From Saprospiraceae bacterium (GTDB lineage Bacteria; Bacteroidota; Bacteroidia; Chitinophagales; Saprospiraceae): a DNA stretch of 64,000 nucleotides. Under the pieces are notes generated by a model. The model was not told the DNA's origin. It did not search any database and saw only the letters and a list, made by a program, of their open reading frames with translations. Below are positions 1 to 7,737 of the stretch, piece by piece. The stretch's first letter is position 1. Each line of letters starts with the position of its first letter. Location of the stretch: NCBI GenBank assembly GCA_020628095.1, contig JAHDFP010000003.1:62001-126000 (forward strand). The letters run 5' to 3'. The translations under genes were made by a program, and so were the position numbers.

Positions 1-79
1 TAAAGCCGTCAATGGAAAAATGGCAGAATCTAATAGGTCCAAAAATGTATTCGAGTCCATGTCAACAATAGGCGGATGA
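1..79 (+). CDS. moaA: GTP 3',8-cyclase MoaA, C-terminal end only
   Basis: Only the last 25 codons lie in the window, read in the frame that starts at base 2 and stops at TGA 77-79. The tail ends in STIGG, and the C-terminal Gly-Gly tail is a known feature of MoaA, the radical SAM enzyme that starts molybdenum cofactor synthesis from GTP. The stop overlaps the moeA start (ATGA), and moeA, mobA and moaC follow, so the context fits. The bulk of the gene, including its Fe-S cysteine motifs, lies upstream of the window and cannot be checked. Confidence 0.72.
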   Translation, partial: KAVNGKMAESNRSKNVFESMSTIGG

Positions 80-1272
80 TTACCACAGAGGAAGCTTTAA
101 ATCTTATAAGTGAGAATTGTCTGCACTTGGGTAAGGAGAAGGTTTTATTAGAAGATGCCCTAGGACGTACATTGGCCGAGGAGGTCTTGGCTGATCGCCC
201 ATTTCCACCTTATGATAGAGTCACAATGGATGGGATTGCCATTGCTTATAGTCAGTTAGGGAAGGAGGTAAGGACGTTTATCATAGAAAGTACTTCGGCA
301 GCAGGATCACCTCAGACCTCTTTGATAGACAAGTGTAAATGTATAGAAGTAATGACGGGTAGTGTCTTGCCAAAGGGGACGGATACAGTTATGCGTTATG
401 AGGATGTCTCTATAGAGAATGGAGTTGCAACTATAACAGAGACTAATGTTAGAAAGGGACAAAATGTACATGCTCAGGGATCCGATGTAGCCAAGGGTGC
501 AATCTTAATCCATAAAGGGATACCACTTTCTCCAGCCGAAATCTCTATAGCCGCGAGTGTGGGAAAGAGGAAAATCTTATGTGCCTCTCTTCCGAGAACC
601 ATAATAGTTACCACTGGCGACGAATTAATAGATATAGATAAAATACCCTTACCACATCAGATACGAAAGTCTAATGGTCAGACCATAGCGGCTTTGTTAG
701 ATAAGTTTGGAATAGCTCCTTCGCATCATCATCTTACTGATGATAAGCTACTAATGAAAGAGGAGCTAGAAGCATTATTAACCAATAACGAACTTATCAT
801 ATTAAGTGGTGGCGTGTCCAAGGGCAAATTTGATTTTGTTCCTGAGGTAATGGAAGAATTAGGTGTAAAGAAAATCTTTCATCGAGTTAAGCAAAAGCCT
901 GGGAAGCCATTATGGTTTGGTCGTAAGGGTGATTGTGTCCTTTTTGGCTTGCCAGGTAATCCTGTGTCTAGTTTTGTGAGTACACGGAAGTATATATTTT
1001 GGTGGTTATTTAAGTCCTTACAGCAGAAAGAAAAACCAATAAGACATGCGGAGTTAAAATCCGATTTCGAGTTCAAAGCGGACTTGCACTTATTCTTACC
1101 TGTAAAGCTAGAGTATTCTGAAGATGGTAAAGTATTAGCTCTGCCATGTTTTGGAAATGGCTCTGGTGATTTTGTTAACTTAAAGAATACAGATGCCTTT
1201 ATGGAGTTACCCAGAGGTCAGTCTGATTATGAGAAGGGAGAGACTTATCCTATATTGACTTACCGAGATTAG
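76..1272 (+). CDS. moeA: Molybdopterin molybdenumtransferase MoeA
   Basis: A 398-residue protein of normal MoeA length. It inserts molybdate into adenylated molybdopterin in the cytoplasm. Visible signatures are the N-terminal PPYDRVTMDGIA segment, the TGD motif near residue 178, a GGVSKGKFDF motif (canonically GGVSxGxxD) and PGNPVS at residues 293-298. The ATG overlaps the stop of the moaA fragment by four bases, which suggests translational coupling. Its 3' end runs 23 bases into the convergent mobA-type gene. The assignment is secure; only the exact metal specificity (Mo rather than W) is assumed. Confidence 0.95.
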   Translation: MITTEEALNLISENCLHLGKEKVLLEDALGRTLAEEVLADRPFPPYDRVTMDGIAIAYSQLGKEVRTFIIESTSAAGSPQTSLIDKCKCIEVMTGSVLPKGTDTVMRYEDVSIENGVATITETNVRKGQNVHAQGSDVAKGAILIHKGIPLSPAEISIAASVGKRKILCASLPRTIIVTTGDELIDIDKIPLPHQIRKSNGQTIAALLDKFGIAPSHHHLTDDKLLMKEELEALLTNNELIILSGGVSKGKFDFVPEVMEELGVKKIFHRVKQKPGKPLWFGRKGDCVLFGLPGNPVSSFVSTRKYIFWWLFKSLQQKEKPIRHAELKSDFEFKADLHLFLPVKLEYSEDGKVLALPCFGNGSGDFVNLKNTDAFMELPRGQSDYEKGETYPILTYRD

Positions 1273-2398
1273 ATATATAGCTTTTTGCTTCGGCTTGTTC
1301 TATTGGTGTATTGGAGTTTTTTAATTTTTCATTGTTAGTTATTTTGATCATCTCAATATCTGAGTTGATCAGGACTTTGCGAGGGCAAGAATATCCTTGA
1401 CTAAGAAAATCTAATAATATGGCATAAGCTCTTGGCTCCCAGATCGTAATGAGAGGTTCTGGAAAATCAGTTTCTGGATTGTAGAAGCAGGTTGCTAATT
1501 TTTGAGGATTTCTAGAAGATACAAGTTGACTTAACGTTTCTTTATTTAGATAGGGTAGGTCGCAAGCCAGAGTAAGCCAAGCCACATTGGGATCGTATCG
1601 AAAAGCAGAAAGTATGCCACCATAAGGACCTAGACCTAGGAAGGTATCCTTGATCTTAGGATATTCTAGATGTTCTGATTCGTCTGTACTAGATATGAAA
1701 ACTTTGTCACAATATTCAGAGAGTAAGTCAGCTTCATATTCACTTTGAGGTTTTCCGTGGTAGTTTATTTGAGCTTTATTTTCGCCCATTCTCAAGCTTT
1801 TTCCGCCAGCCAAGACAAGGCCGTGTATAGGCGGAACGTTTTTCTTATAATGATTGATTATTATGTTTGCTATTTGAGCGATATCTATTTTCTTTAATAC
1901 AGTAGAATCATTACTAATTCTTTCTTTTATAAAATCAAAGGTCTCGGTATCATTTTCTGCGACTATCTTCACATTGTTCAATCTATCTATTTTTCTGCTG
2001 AGGGACTCTTTCTTTTTTTCGTGGATAATGACGATTTGCTTTTGACCTTTGTAATGGTTCCCATTGACAAAAAGTATATCTATATCTGCAAATAATTTTC
2101 GATAATGGCGCTCATGTATTTTTTTAGCCGTCGACCATTGGATATAAGAAAGCTTATCTTCAAAAATTGTAGATAGGCTAGATTTGTTATCTTCTTCTTG
2201 ATGTAGCATATCCAGATAACCACATCGCAACTCGTCCTTACGCAAAAGTATGGATAGCTTTTCTACCAACTCTTTGATTAGTGAGCAGGGTGCTCCTAGG
2301 ATGGTCCACTCATTTATATGAAATTGTCCTCCGCTAGGCTTTGTGAGTGCCGTATGTTTTGGGTGAGTTCTATGTTCTAGTGTACTCACTTTTGCCAC
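1250..2398 (-). CDS. mobA: MobB-like / MobA molybdenum cofactor nucleotidyltransferase fusion
   Basis: A 382-residue protein with two parts. Residues from about 191 carry the nucleotidyltransferase signature LVLAGGKSLRMGENKA of MobA, which attaches GMP (or CMP in MocA relatives) to molybdopterin, followed by LACDLPYL typical of this fold. Residues 1-185 are not found in ordinary MobA (about 190 residues). They resemble MobB in outline, with a possible degenerate P-loop near residues 32-48 that lacks GKT/GKS and an ADIDILFVNG strand near 104. The start lies inside the end of moaC (29-base overlap), so the two are probably co-transcribed. The MobA part is clear; the MobB relation is inference. 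Confidence 0.85.
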   Translation of the reverse strand: MAKVSTLEHRTHPKHTALTKPSGGQFHINEWTILGAPCSLIKELVEKLSILLRKDELRCGYLDMLHQEEDNKSSLSTIFEDKLSYIQWSTAKKIHERHYRKLFADIDILFVNGNHYKGQKQIVIIHEKKKESLSRKIDRLNNVKIVAENDTETFDFIKERISNDSTVLKKIDIAQIANIIINHYKKNVPPIHGLVLAGGKSLRMGENKAQINYHGKPQSEYEADLLSEYCDKVFISSTDESEHLEYPKIKDTFLGLGPYGGILSAFRYDPNVAWLTLACDLPYLNKETLSQLVSSRNPQKLATCFYNPETDFPEPLITIWEPRAYAILLDFLSQGYSCPRKVLINSDIEMIKITNNEKLKNSNTPIEQAEAKSYISNLGKSI

Positions 2399-2846
2399 CT
2401 GTTTTGTGCATTAATTTTGTATCCTTTATAACTATGTCATGTGAGAAAGCCTTGCACATGTCATATATGGTCAAAGCGGCGACGCTGCATCCTGTAAGAG
2501 CTTCCATTTCTACACCAGTCTTACCATTGACTTTCACCATACAATCTATGACGACTTCATTTTTATCATTGATCTGTATGTCGATTTGACATTTACTTAT
2601 AGGCAAAGGATGGCAGAGTGGAATCAGGTCGCTTGTTTTTTTGACCGCCATCGTGCCGGCAATAATGGCTGTCTGGAAGACTGGTCCTTTTGGAGAATTA
2701 TAATCCGATTTTTTTAATGACTCTATTATATCTTCTGGCAGGCACATAATGGATTGCGCACGCGCAATTCTTTGAGTGATGTCTTTATGAGAGACGTCCA
2801 CCATGTTCGGTTTTCCTGATTCGTCTATATGACTAAACTTTGACAT
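2370..2846 (-). CDS. moaC: Cyclic pyranopterin monophosphate synthase MoaC
   Basis: The 158-residue protein has the usual MoaC length and nearly all family motifs in order: PNMVDVS (14-20), KGPVFQTAIIAGTMA, LIPLCHPLPIS, GVEMEALTGCSVAALTIYDMCKA and the closing KTGGKS. MoaC converts the MoaA product to cyclic pyranopterin monophosphate and acts as a hexamer in the cytoplasm. It is the first gene of a leftward moaC-mobA pair facing the rightward moaA-moeA pair, so the window start is a compact cofactor locus. No clear promoter was seen upstream. Confidence 0.97.
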   Translation of the reverse strand: MSKFSHIDESGKPNMVDVSHKDITQRIARAQSIMCLPEDIIESLKKSDYNSPKGPVFQTAIIAGTMAVKKTSDLIPLCHPLPISKCQIDIQINDKNEVVIDCMVKVNGKTGVEMEALTGCSVAALTIYDMCKAFSHDIVIKDTKLMHKTGGKSEYTRT

Positions 2847-2955
2847 GTCACAAGGATACTAATTTTTGTAGTTATAATATTCTGGAAACTAATAGGAAAG
2901 AATGGATAATTAATCTTATGCTAATATCTCCAGAGATATTTCATATTTTAATATT

Positions 2956-4143
2956 GTGAAATATAATGTCTTAGACTTTTCTAACACTCGCATCGATGCA
3001 CTTGATTTACTTAGAGGGATTGCCATTATAGGGATTCTTATCATGAATATTATCTCTTTCTCCAATGTCGGATTAGGATATGTTAATCCTTATGCCGGGG
3101 CAGGACTGGAAGGATATAATGCTTGGGTTCATGGATTTAGTTTTGTTTTTGCGGATATGCGTTTCATTATTATATTTTCGATTCTATTCGGGGCAGGAAT
3201 GATTATTTTTTCCCGCAATGCAGAGATAAAGAATAGACCTGTCAATAAGCTTCACTATAAGCGCATGTTCTTTCTGGCAATCTTTGGATTCGTGCATGCT
3301 TATCTGATTTGGATGGGGGATATCCTAGTGACTTACGCGCTATGTGGTTGTTTAGTATATCTTATCAGAAAATGGTCTATAAGGACATTGGCTATTCTTT
3401 GTGTCCTTTTATTTTTTATTCCCGTCGTTATGAATTTCATGTTGTACTACATGACACCACAAGATGTATTGCAAGATATGTACAGTTGGTGGACACCAGA
3501 TCAAAGTCGCACTTCTAGCGAAATAAATGCCTATAGAGGTTCTTATCTCGATCAGATGTCGCCGCGTATAATGGGCGCGATAGAATTACAGACGATTATC
3601 TTCATCACCCAAAAGTTGTGGCATGTTTCGGCCATGATGATACTTGGTATGATATTACTGAGAAAGGGTTACCTCAGCGCGTCATGGCCTTTTTCGAAGT
3701 ATAGAAATTATTTTCTTTCATTGTTTGCCATTGGATTGGTGGTGGCTTTTTTCGGTTTGTCAGAATCTTACCGTCTTGATTGGGAAGGTATATGGAGTAT
3801 GAATATCGGCTCTCAGTATGTTTATTTTTCATCACTTTTTATGGCTCTATCATATATAGCCCTTGTCATGATGTGGAGTCAAAAGAAATGGTTATCGGGA
3901 CTTAAACTAAGATTACAGGCCGTAGGAAAGATGGCATTGACTAATTACATCCTTACTTCTGTGCTGTGTACGTTTATATTTTATGGGCACGGTTTGGGTT
4001 TATTTGCTAAGCTCGATCGTCTTCAATGCTGGGGTATTATATTTTTGGTATGGATGATTTTAATATATCTGTCACCGTTAGTATTAAGCAAATACCGACA
4101 AGGTCCTCTGGAAAGCTTATGGCGTCGTCTGACTTACAGTTGA
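2956..4143 (+). CDS. DUF418 family membrane protein (YeiB-like)
   Basis: A 395-residue multi-pass inner membrane protein. It begins with the RIDALDLLRGIAIIGILIMNI segment and FSILFGAGM motif typical of DUF418/YeiB proteins, shows about nine hydrophobic segments, and ends in the family-like sequence GPLESLWRRLTYS. The start is GTG at 2956; the next in-frame Met lies inside the first membrane helix, so GTG is the better choice. DUF418 proteins are thought to move or acylate small molecules, but their substrate is unknown. It stands alone between the moaC promoter region and the BNR protein. Confidence 0.88.
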   Translation: MKYNVLDFSNTRIDALDLLRGIAIIGILIMNIISFSNVGLGYVNPYAGAGLEGYNAWVHGFSFVFADMRFIIIFSILFGAGMIIFSRNAEIKNRPVNKLHYKRMFFLAIFGFVHAYLIWMGDILVTYALCGCLVYLIRKWSIRTLAILCVLLFFIPVVMNFMLYYMTPQDVLQDMYSWWTPDQSRTSSEINAYRGSYLDQMSPRIMGAIELQTIIFITQKLWHVSAMMILGMILLRKGYLSASWPFSKYRNYFLSLFAIGLVVAFFGLSESYRLDWEGIWSMNIGSQYVYFSSLFMALSYIALVMMWSQKKWLSGLKLRLQAVGKMALTNYILTSVLCTFIFYGHGLGLFAKLDRLQCWGIIFLVWMILIYLSPLVLSKYRQGPLESLWRRLTYS

Positions 4144-4264
4144 CCTTGTTATTCTGGATGGGCTACTATACTGTATTAAATAGAGCCTTTTCAGCTCAAT
4201 TGATCTAATATTCACCCTCATTTTCAGATCGTTTCTTTAAATTAAAGCGAAAAATAAACTGACC

Positions 4265-7200
4265 ATGAGAAATACGCTTTTATGCTTCTTCTTGAGCTTG
4301 AGCTTTACGCTTTTATACAGCCCTTCATTTTCACAAAAGAAAAAGAAAAAAGATAAAACGGAGACGAAAGAAAAGAATCCTCTGGATGAGCTGTCGATCT
4401 CTGCATTAAAGTTTAGGAGTATAGGTCCGGCGAATACGTCTGGAAGAATCTCTGATTTAGCGGTCAATCCAGACAACCCTTTTGAGTATTATGTGGCTGT
4501 ATCATCAGGAGGAGTATGGAAAACAGTCAATAATGGTACAACCTATAAGCCGATATTCGACAGTCAAGGTTCGTATTCTATAGGATGCGTCACAATGGAC
4601 CCATCTAACTCACAGACTATATGGGTCGGTACAGGAGAAAACAATAACCAACGTTCTGTGGCTTATGGTGACGGTATATATAAGTCCGTGGACGGTGGAT
4701 CATCATGGAAGCACATGGGACTCAAGGAATCCGAGCATATAGGTAAGATCATCGTACATCCAGAGAATTCTGATATTATCTGGGTCGCTGCCATAGGTCC
4801 ATTATGGAGTAGTGGCGGTGATAGAGGTCTGTATAAATCTACAGATGGTGGAAAAACATGGAATAAGACTTTAGAAATAGATAAATACACGGGTGTAACT
4901 GATTTGATAATAGATCCTCGTAATCCAGACATACTATATGCGGCTTCTTTTCAGAGAGCGCGACATGTATTTACTTATCTAGGTGGTGGACCGGGTTCTT
5001 CGATATATAAGTCAATGGACGGAGGAGAAACCTGGAGTAAAGCAAGCAAAGGGTTACCTAGTGTTGATCTGGGACGTATAGGTCTGGCGGTATCGGCCGA
5101 TCCTGATATTCTTTATGCTATTGTAGAAGCGGCTGAAGGAAAAAGCGGTTTTTATAAATCTACAAATGCTGGATTATCATGGAAAAAGCAAGGTGGTCAC
5201 GTAACGAGCGGTAATTATTATCAGGAAATTGTCGCCGATCCTATTGATGCGGGTACAATTTATTCTATGGATACCTGGCTCAGTGCGAGTCATGATGGAG
5301 GCAAATCATTTAAGCGAGTGGGTGAAGTAACAAAGCACGTGGATAATCATTGCATGTGGATCAATCCTCAGAATAATCAGCACTGGCTTGTGGGTTGTGA
5401 TGGCGGTATCTACGAAACATTTGACGCAGCGAAAACCTGGAATTTCAAGGCGAATCTCCCTGTGACACAGTTTTATAAAGTTGCTGTGGATAATGATGAA
5501 CCCTTTTATAATATATATGGTGGTACACAAGATAACTTTAGTATGGGTGGACCATCTCGCACCAATACAGCACATGGTATAGTTAATTCTGACTGGTACA
5601 TTACTCATGGCGGAGATGGATTCGAGTCACAGATAGATCCTGACAATCCAGATATCGTCTACGCACAATCTCAGTATGGTGTGCTGGTAAGATATGATCG
5701 GAAGAGTGGAGAAGAAGTCGGTATACAACCCAAAGAGAGAAAAGATGAAAATGGTTACAGGTGGAATTGGGACGCTCCATTGCAAGTAAGCCATCATAAG
5801 TCTGGCAGACTATATTTTGCGGCTAATAAAGTGTTCCGCTCTGATGACTACGGCAATAACTGGGAGGTCATCAGCGAAGATTTGACTCGTCAACTTAATC
5901 GCAACGAACTGAAGATAATGGATCGCGTATGGGGTATAGATGCGGTAGCTAAAAACAGATCGACATCTCCTTATGGTACTATTGTGGCATTTTCTGAATC
6001 GCCGCTAGATGAGAGTCTCTTGGTAGTCGGGACGGATGATGGATTGTTACAGATAAGTTCTGATGGTGGCGGGTCTTGGAAAAAAATAGACAACATTATC
6101 GGCGTACCAAAGCGTACTTATGTCAATAGCGTCTATTGTTCACAGCATGATGAGAATGTGATTTATGCGGCATTTAACCATCACAAGTATGGTGACTTTA
6201 AGCCCTACATTTTCAAAAGTATAGACAAAGGAATGACATGGAAGAATATCAGCAATAACCTTCCAGATCGAGGTAGTGTCTATGCTATAGAAGAAGATCA
6301 CGAAAATGATCAATTGATATTTTGTGGAACTGAGTTTGGTGTATTTTTTAGTGCTAATGGAGGCGGACGATGGAAACAAATTAAAGCTGGCGTTCCTACG
6401 GTTGCGGTTCGTGATTTGGCAATTCAGCGCAGAGAGAATGATTTGGTGTTAGGGACTTTTGGCAGGGGATTTTATGTATTGGATGATTATTCAGCACTTA
6501 GGCATGTTGGAACGGGTAAGATGGGTGATGACCCTAAACTGTTAGCAGTCAGAGATGCTTATGTATACGAACCAGCGAAACCTTTAGGACTAAATGGTAA
6601 GTCCTTCCAAGGGGATAGCTATTATTCTGGAGATAATCTGGGCTGTGTGGCGATGATAGATTATTACATCAGCAAAGGTTTTAAGTCGAAGAAAGATGAG
6701 AGACAAAAAAAGGCTAAAAAAGAAGCAAAGAACAAAAAGGATAACCCTTATCCGACCTACGAGGAATTGCTAGCGGAATCAGAAGAAGTTGCTCCGCAGC
6801 TGATGTTCGTGATCAAGGACAACGATGGAGAAGTGGTAAGAAAACTATACAGAAAACCATCTAAAGGGATCAGTAGGATAAAATGGGATCTAAGATATCC
6901 GTCTAAGAATGCGATCAATCTTAGAAAATCTTCCTTTTATAATCCTTTTGCTGGCGAATCAAATGGAACTATGGTTGCCCCTGGCAAATATTCTGTGACA
7001 ATGTACAAGATAAAGGGAGGAGAGACTACACAGATAGCGGACCCCTTAGAATTCAATGTAAATTCTCTTAATAATCAAGTCATGCCCGCGGATAATATGT
7101 CTGAGAAGATAGCTTTCCAAAAAGAGGTGACAGAGTTATCTAGAAGAATAGAAGGTGCGGGTAGGGTGCTTAGCGAGATAGATAATAAGCTGAGACATAT

Positions 7201-7567
7201 AAAAGAAGCCATCAAGATGGTGGACTCACCTGGTACTGAACTTACTGAACAATATTACGCAGTGACAGCTAAGATCAAAGAAATAAGACGAGGTCTATAT
7301 GGTGATAATATCAAAACGCGATTAGATATAGATCAGCCACCATCACCATCGGGTAGAGTAGGTTGGATTAATTATGAACAAAAAAATACCACCTCTGCAC
7401 CGACTGGTACGCATCGAATGAGTCTGGCAATAGCCAAAGAAGAGGCAGAGCCTATTATAAGTCAGATCAAGGAAATTGCCACTAAGGACATAGAAGAATT
7501 AGAACGTATTTTGGAGGATATGGGTGCGCCATATACCCCAGGCCGAGCTATTAAGATGATTGACTAA
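4265..7567 (+). CDS. Secreted BNR/Asp-box repeat (sortilin-like) beta-propeller protein
   Basis: An 1100-residue exported protein. A signal peptide (about residues 1-23) is followed by a short lysine-rich stretch and then two beta-propeller-like regions holding about ten Asp-box motifs (SxDGGxxW type, for example YKSVDGGSSW, YKSTDGGKTW, YKSMDGGETW, FRSDDYGNNW, QISSDGGGSW). Such motifs occur in sialidases, VPS10/sortilin domains and xyloglucanases. Residues from about 850 form a charged, alpha-helical C-terminal domain. This architecture is common in Bacteroidota, often annotated as glycosyl hydrolase, without proven activity. No T9SS sorting domain is visible, so a periplasmic or outer-membrane location is likely. 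Confidence 0.85.
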   Translation: MRNTLLCFFLSLSFTLLYSPSFSQKKKKKDKTETKEKNPLDELSISALKFRSIGPANTSGRISDLAVNPDNPFEYYVAVSSGGVWKTVNNGTTYKPIFDSQGSYSIGCVTMDPSNSQTIWVGTGENNNQRSVAYGDGIYKSVDGGSSWKHMGLKESEHIGKIIVHPENSDIIWVAAIGPLWSSGGDRGLYKSTDGGKTWNKTLEIDKYTGVTDLIIDPRNPDILYAASFQRARHVFTYLGGGPGSSIYKSMDGGETWSKASKGLPSVDLGRIGLAVSADPDILYAIVEAAEGKSGFYKSTNAGLSWKKQGGHVTSGNYYQEIVADPIDAGTIYSMDTWLSASHDGGKSFKRVGEVTKHVDNHCMWINPQNNQHWLVGCDGGIYETFDAAKTWNFKANLPVTQFYKVAVDNDEPFYNIYGGTQDNFSMGGPSRTNTAHGIVNSDWYITHGGDGFESQIDPDNPDIVYAQSQYGVLVRYDRKSGEEVGIQPKERKDENGYRWNWDAPLQVSHHKSGRLYFAANKVFRSDDYGNNWEVISEDLTRQLNRNELKIMDRVWGIDAVAKNRSTSPYGTIVAFSESPLDESLLVVGTDDGLLQISSDGGGSWKKIDNIIGVPKRTYVNSVYCSQHDENVIYAAFNHHKYGDFKPYIFKSIDKGMTWKNISNNLPDRGSVYAIEEDHENDQLIFCGTEFGVFFSANGGGRWKQIKAGVPTVAVRDLAIQRRENDLVLGTFGRGFYVLDDYSALRHVGTGKMGDDPKLLAVRDAYVYEPAKPLGLNGKSFQGDSYYSGDNLGCVAMIDYYISKGFKSKKDERQKKAKKEAKNKKDNPYPTYEELLAESEEVAPQLMFVIKDNDGEVVRKLYRKPSKGISRIKWDLRYPSKNAINLRKSSFYNPFAGESNGTMVAPGKYSVTMYKIKGGETTQIADPLEFNVNSLNNQVMPADNMSEKIAFQKEVTELSRRIEGAGRVLSEIDNKLRHIKEAIKMVDSPGTELTEQYYAVTAKIKEIRRGLYGDNIKTRLDIDQPPSPSGRVGWINYEQKNTTSAPTGTHRMSLAIAKEEAEPIISQIKEIATKDIEELERILEDMGAPYTPGRAIKMID

Positions 7568-7737
7568 CCATAAATATTGATTAACTTTAGAAGTAATTTC
7601 CCTTAATAAGCCTATAGGACTCAATAAACTTAGTTAAAATCTAATTTTTGTGAAGGATTGGAATATGTGTCTTATGGATCAGCACCATAGGATAAGCAAT
7701 GATATTCCTATGACCTTCTTTATGTTAACCTACTAGT
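7568..7737. other. Intergenic stretch with inverted repeat
   Basis: A non-coding 170-base gap between two rightward secreted-protein genes. It contains the inverted repeat CATAGGA (7686-7692) and TCCTATG (7706-7712), able to form a 7-bp hairpin with a 13-base loop. There is no long T-run after it, so it is a weak terminator candidate or possibly a regulatory element for the protease gene 26 bases downstream. Confidence 0.3.

Noticed and set aside
4237-4476. Minus-strand frame overlapping the start of the BNR protein
   Set aside because: Lies opposite a clear signal peptide and poly-Lys coding region; shadow of the real gene.
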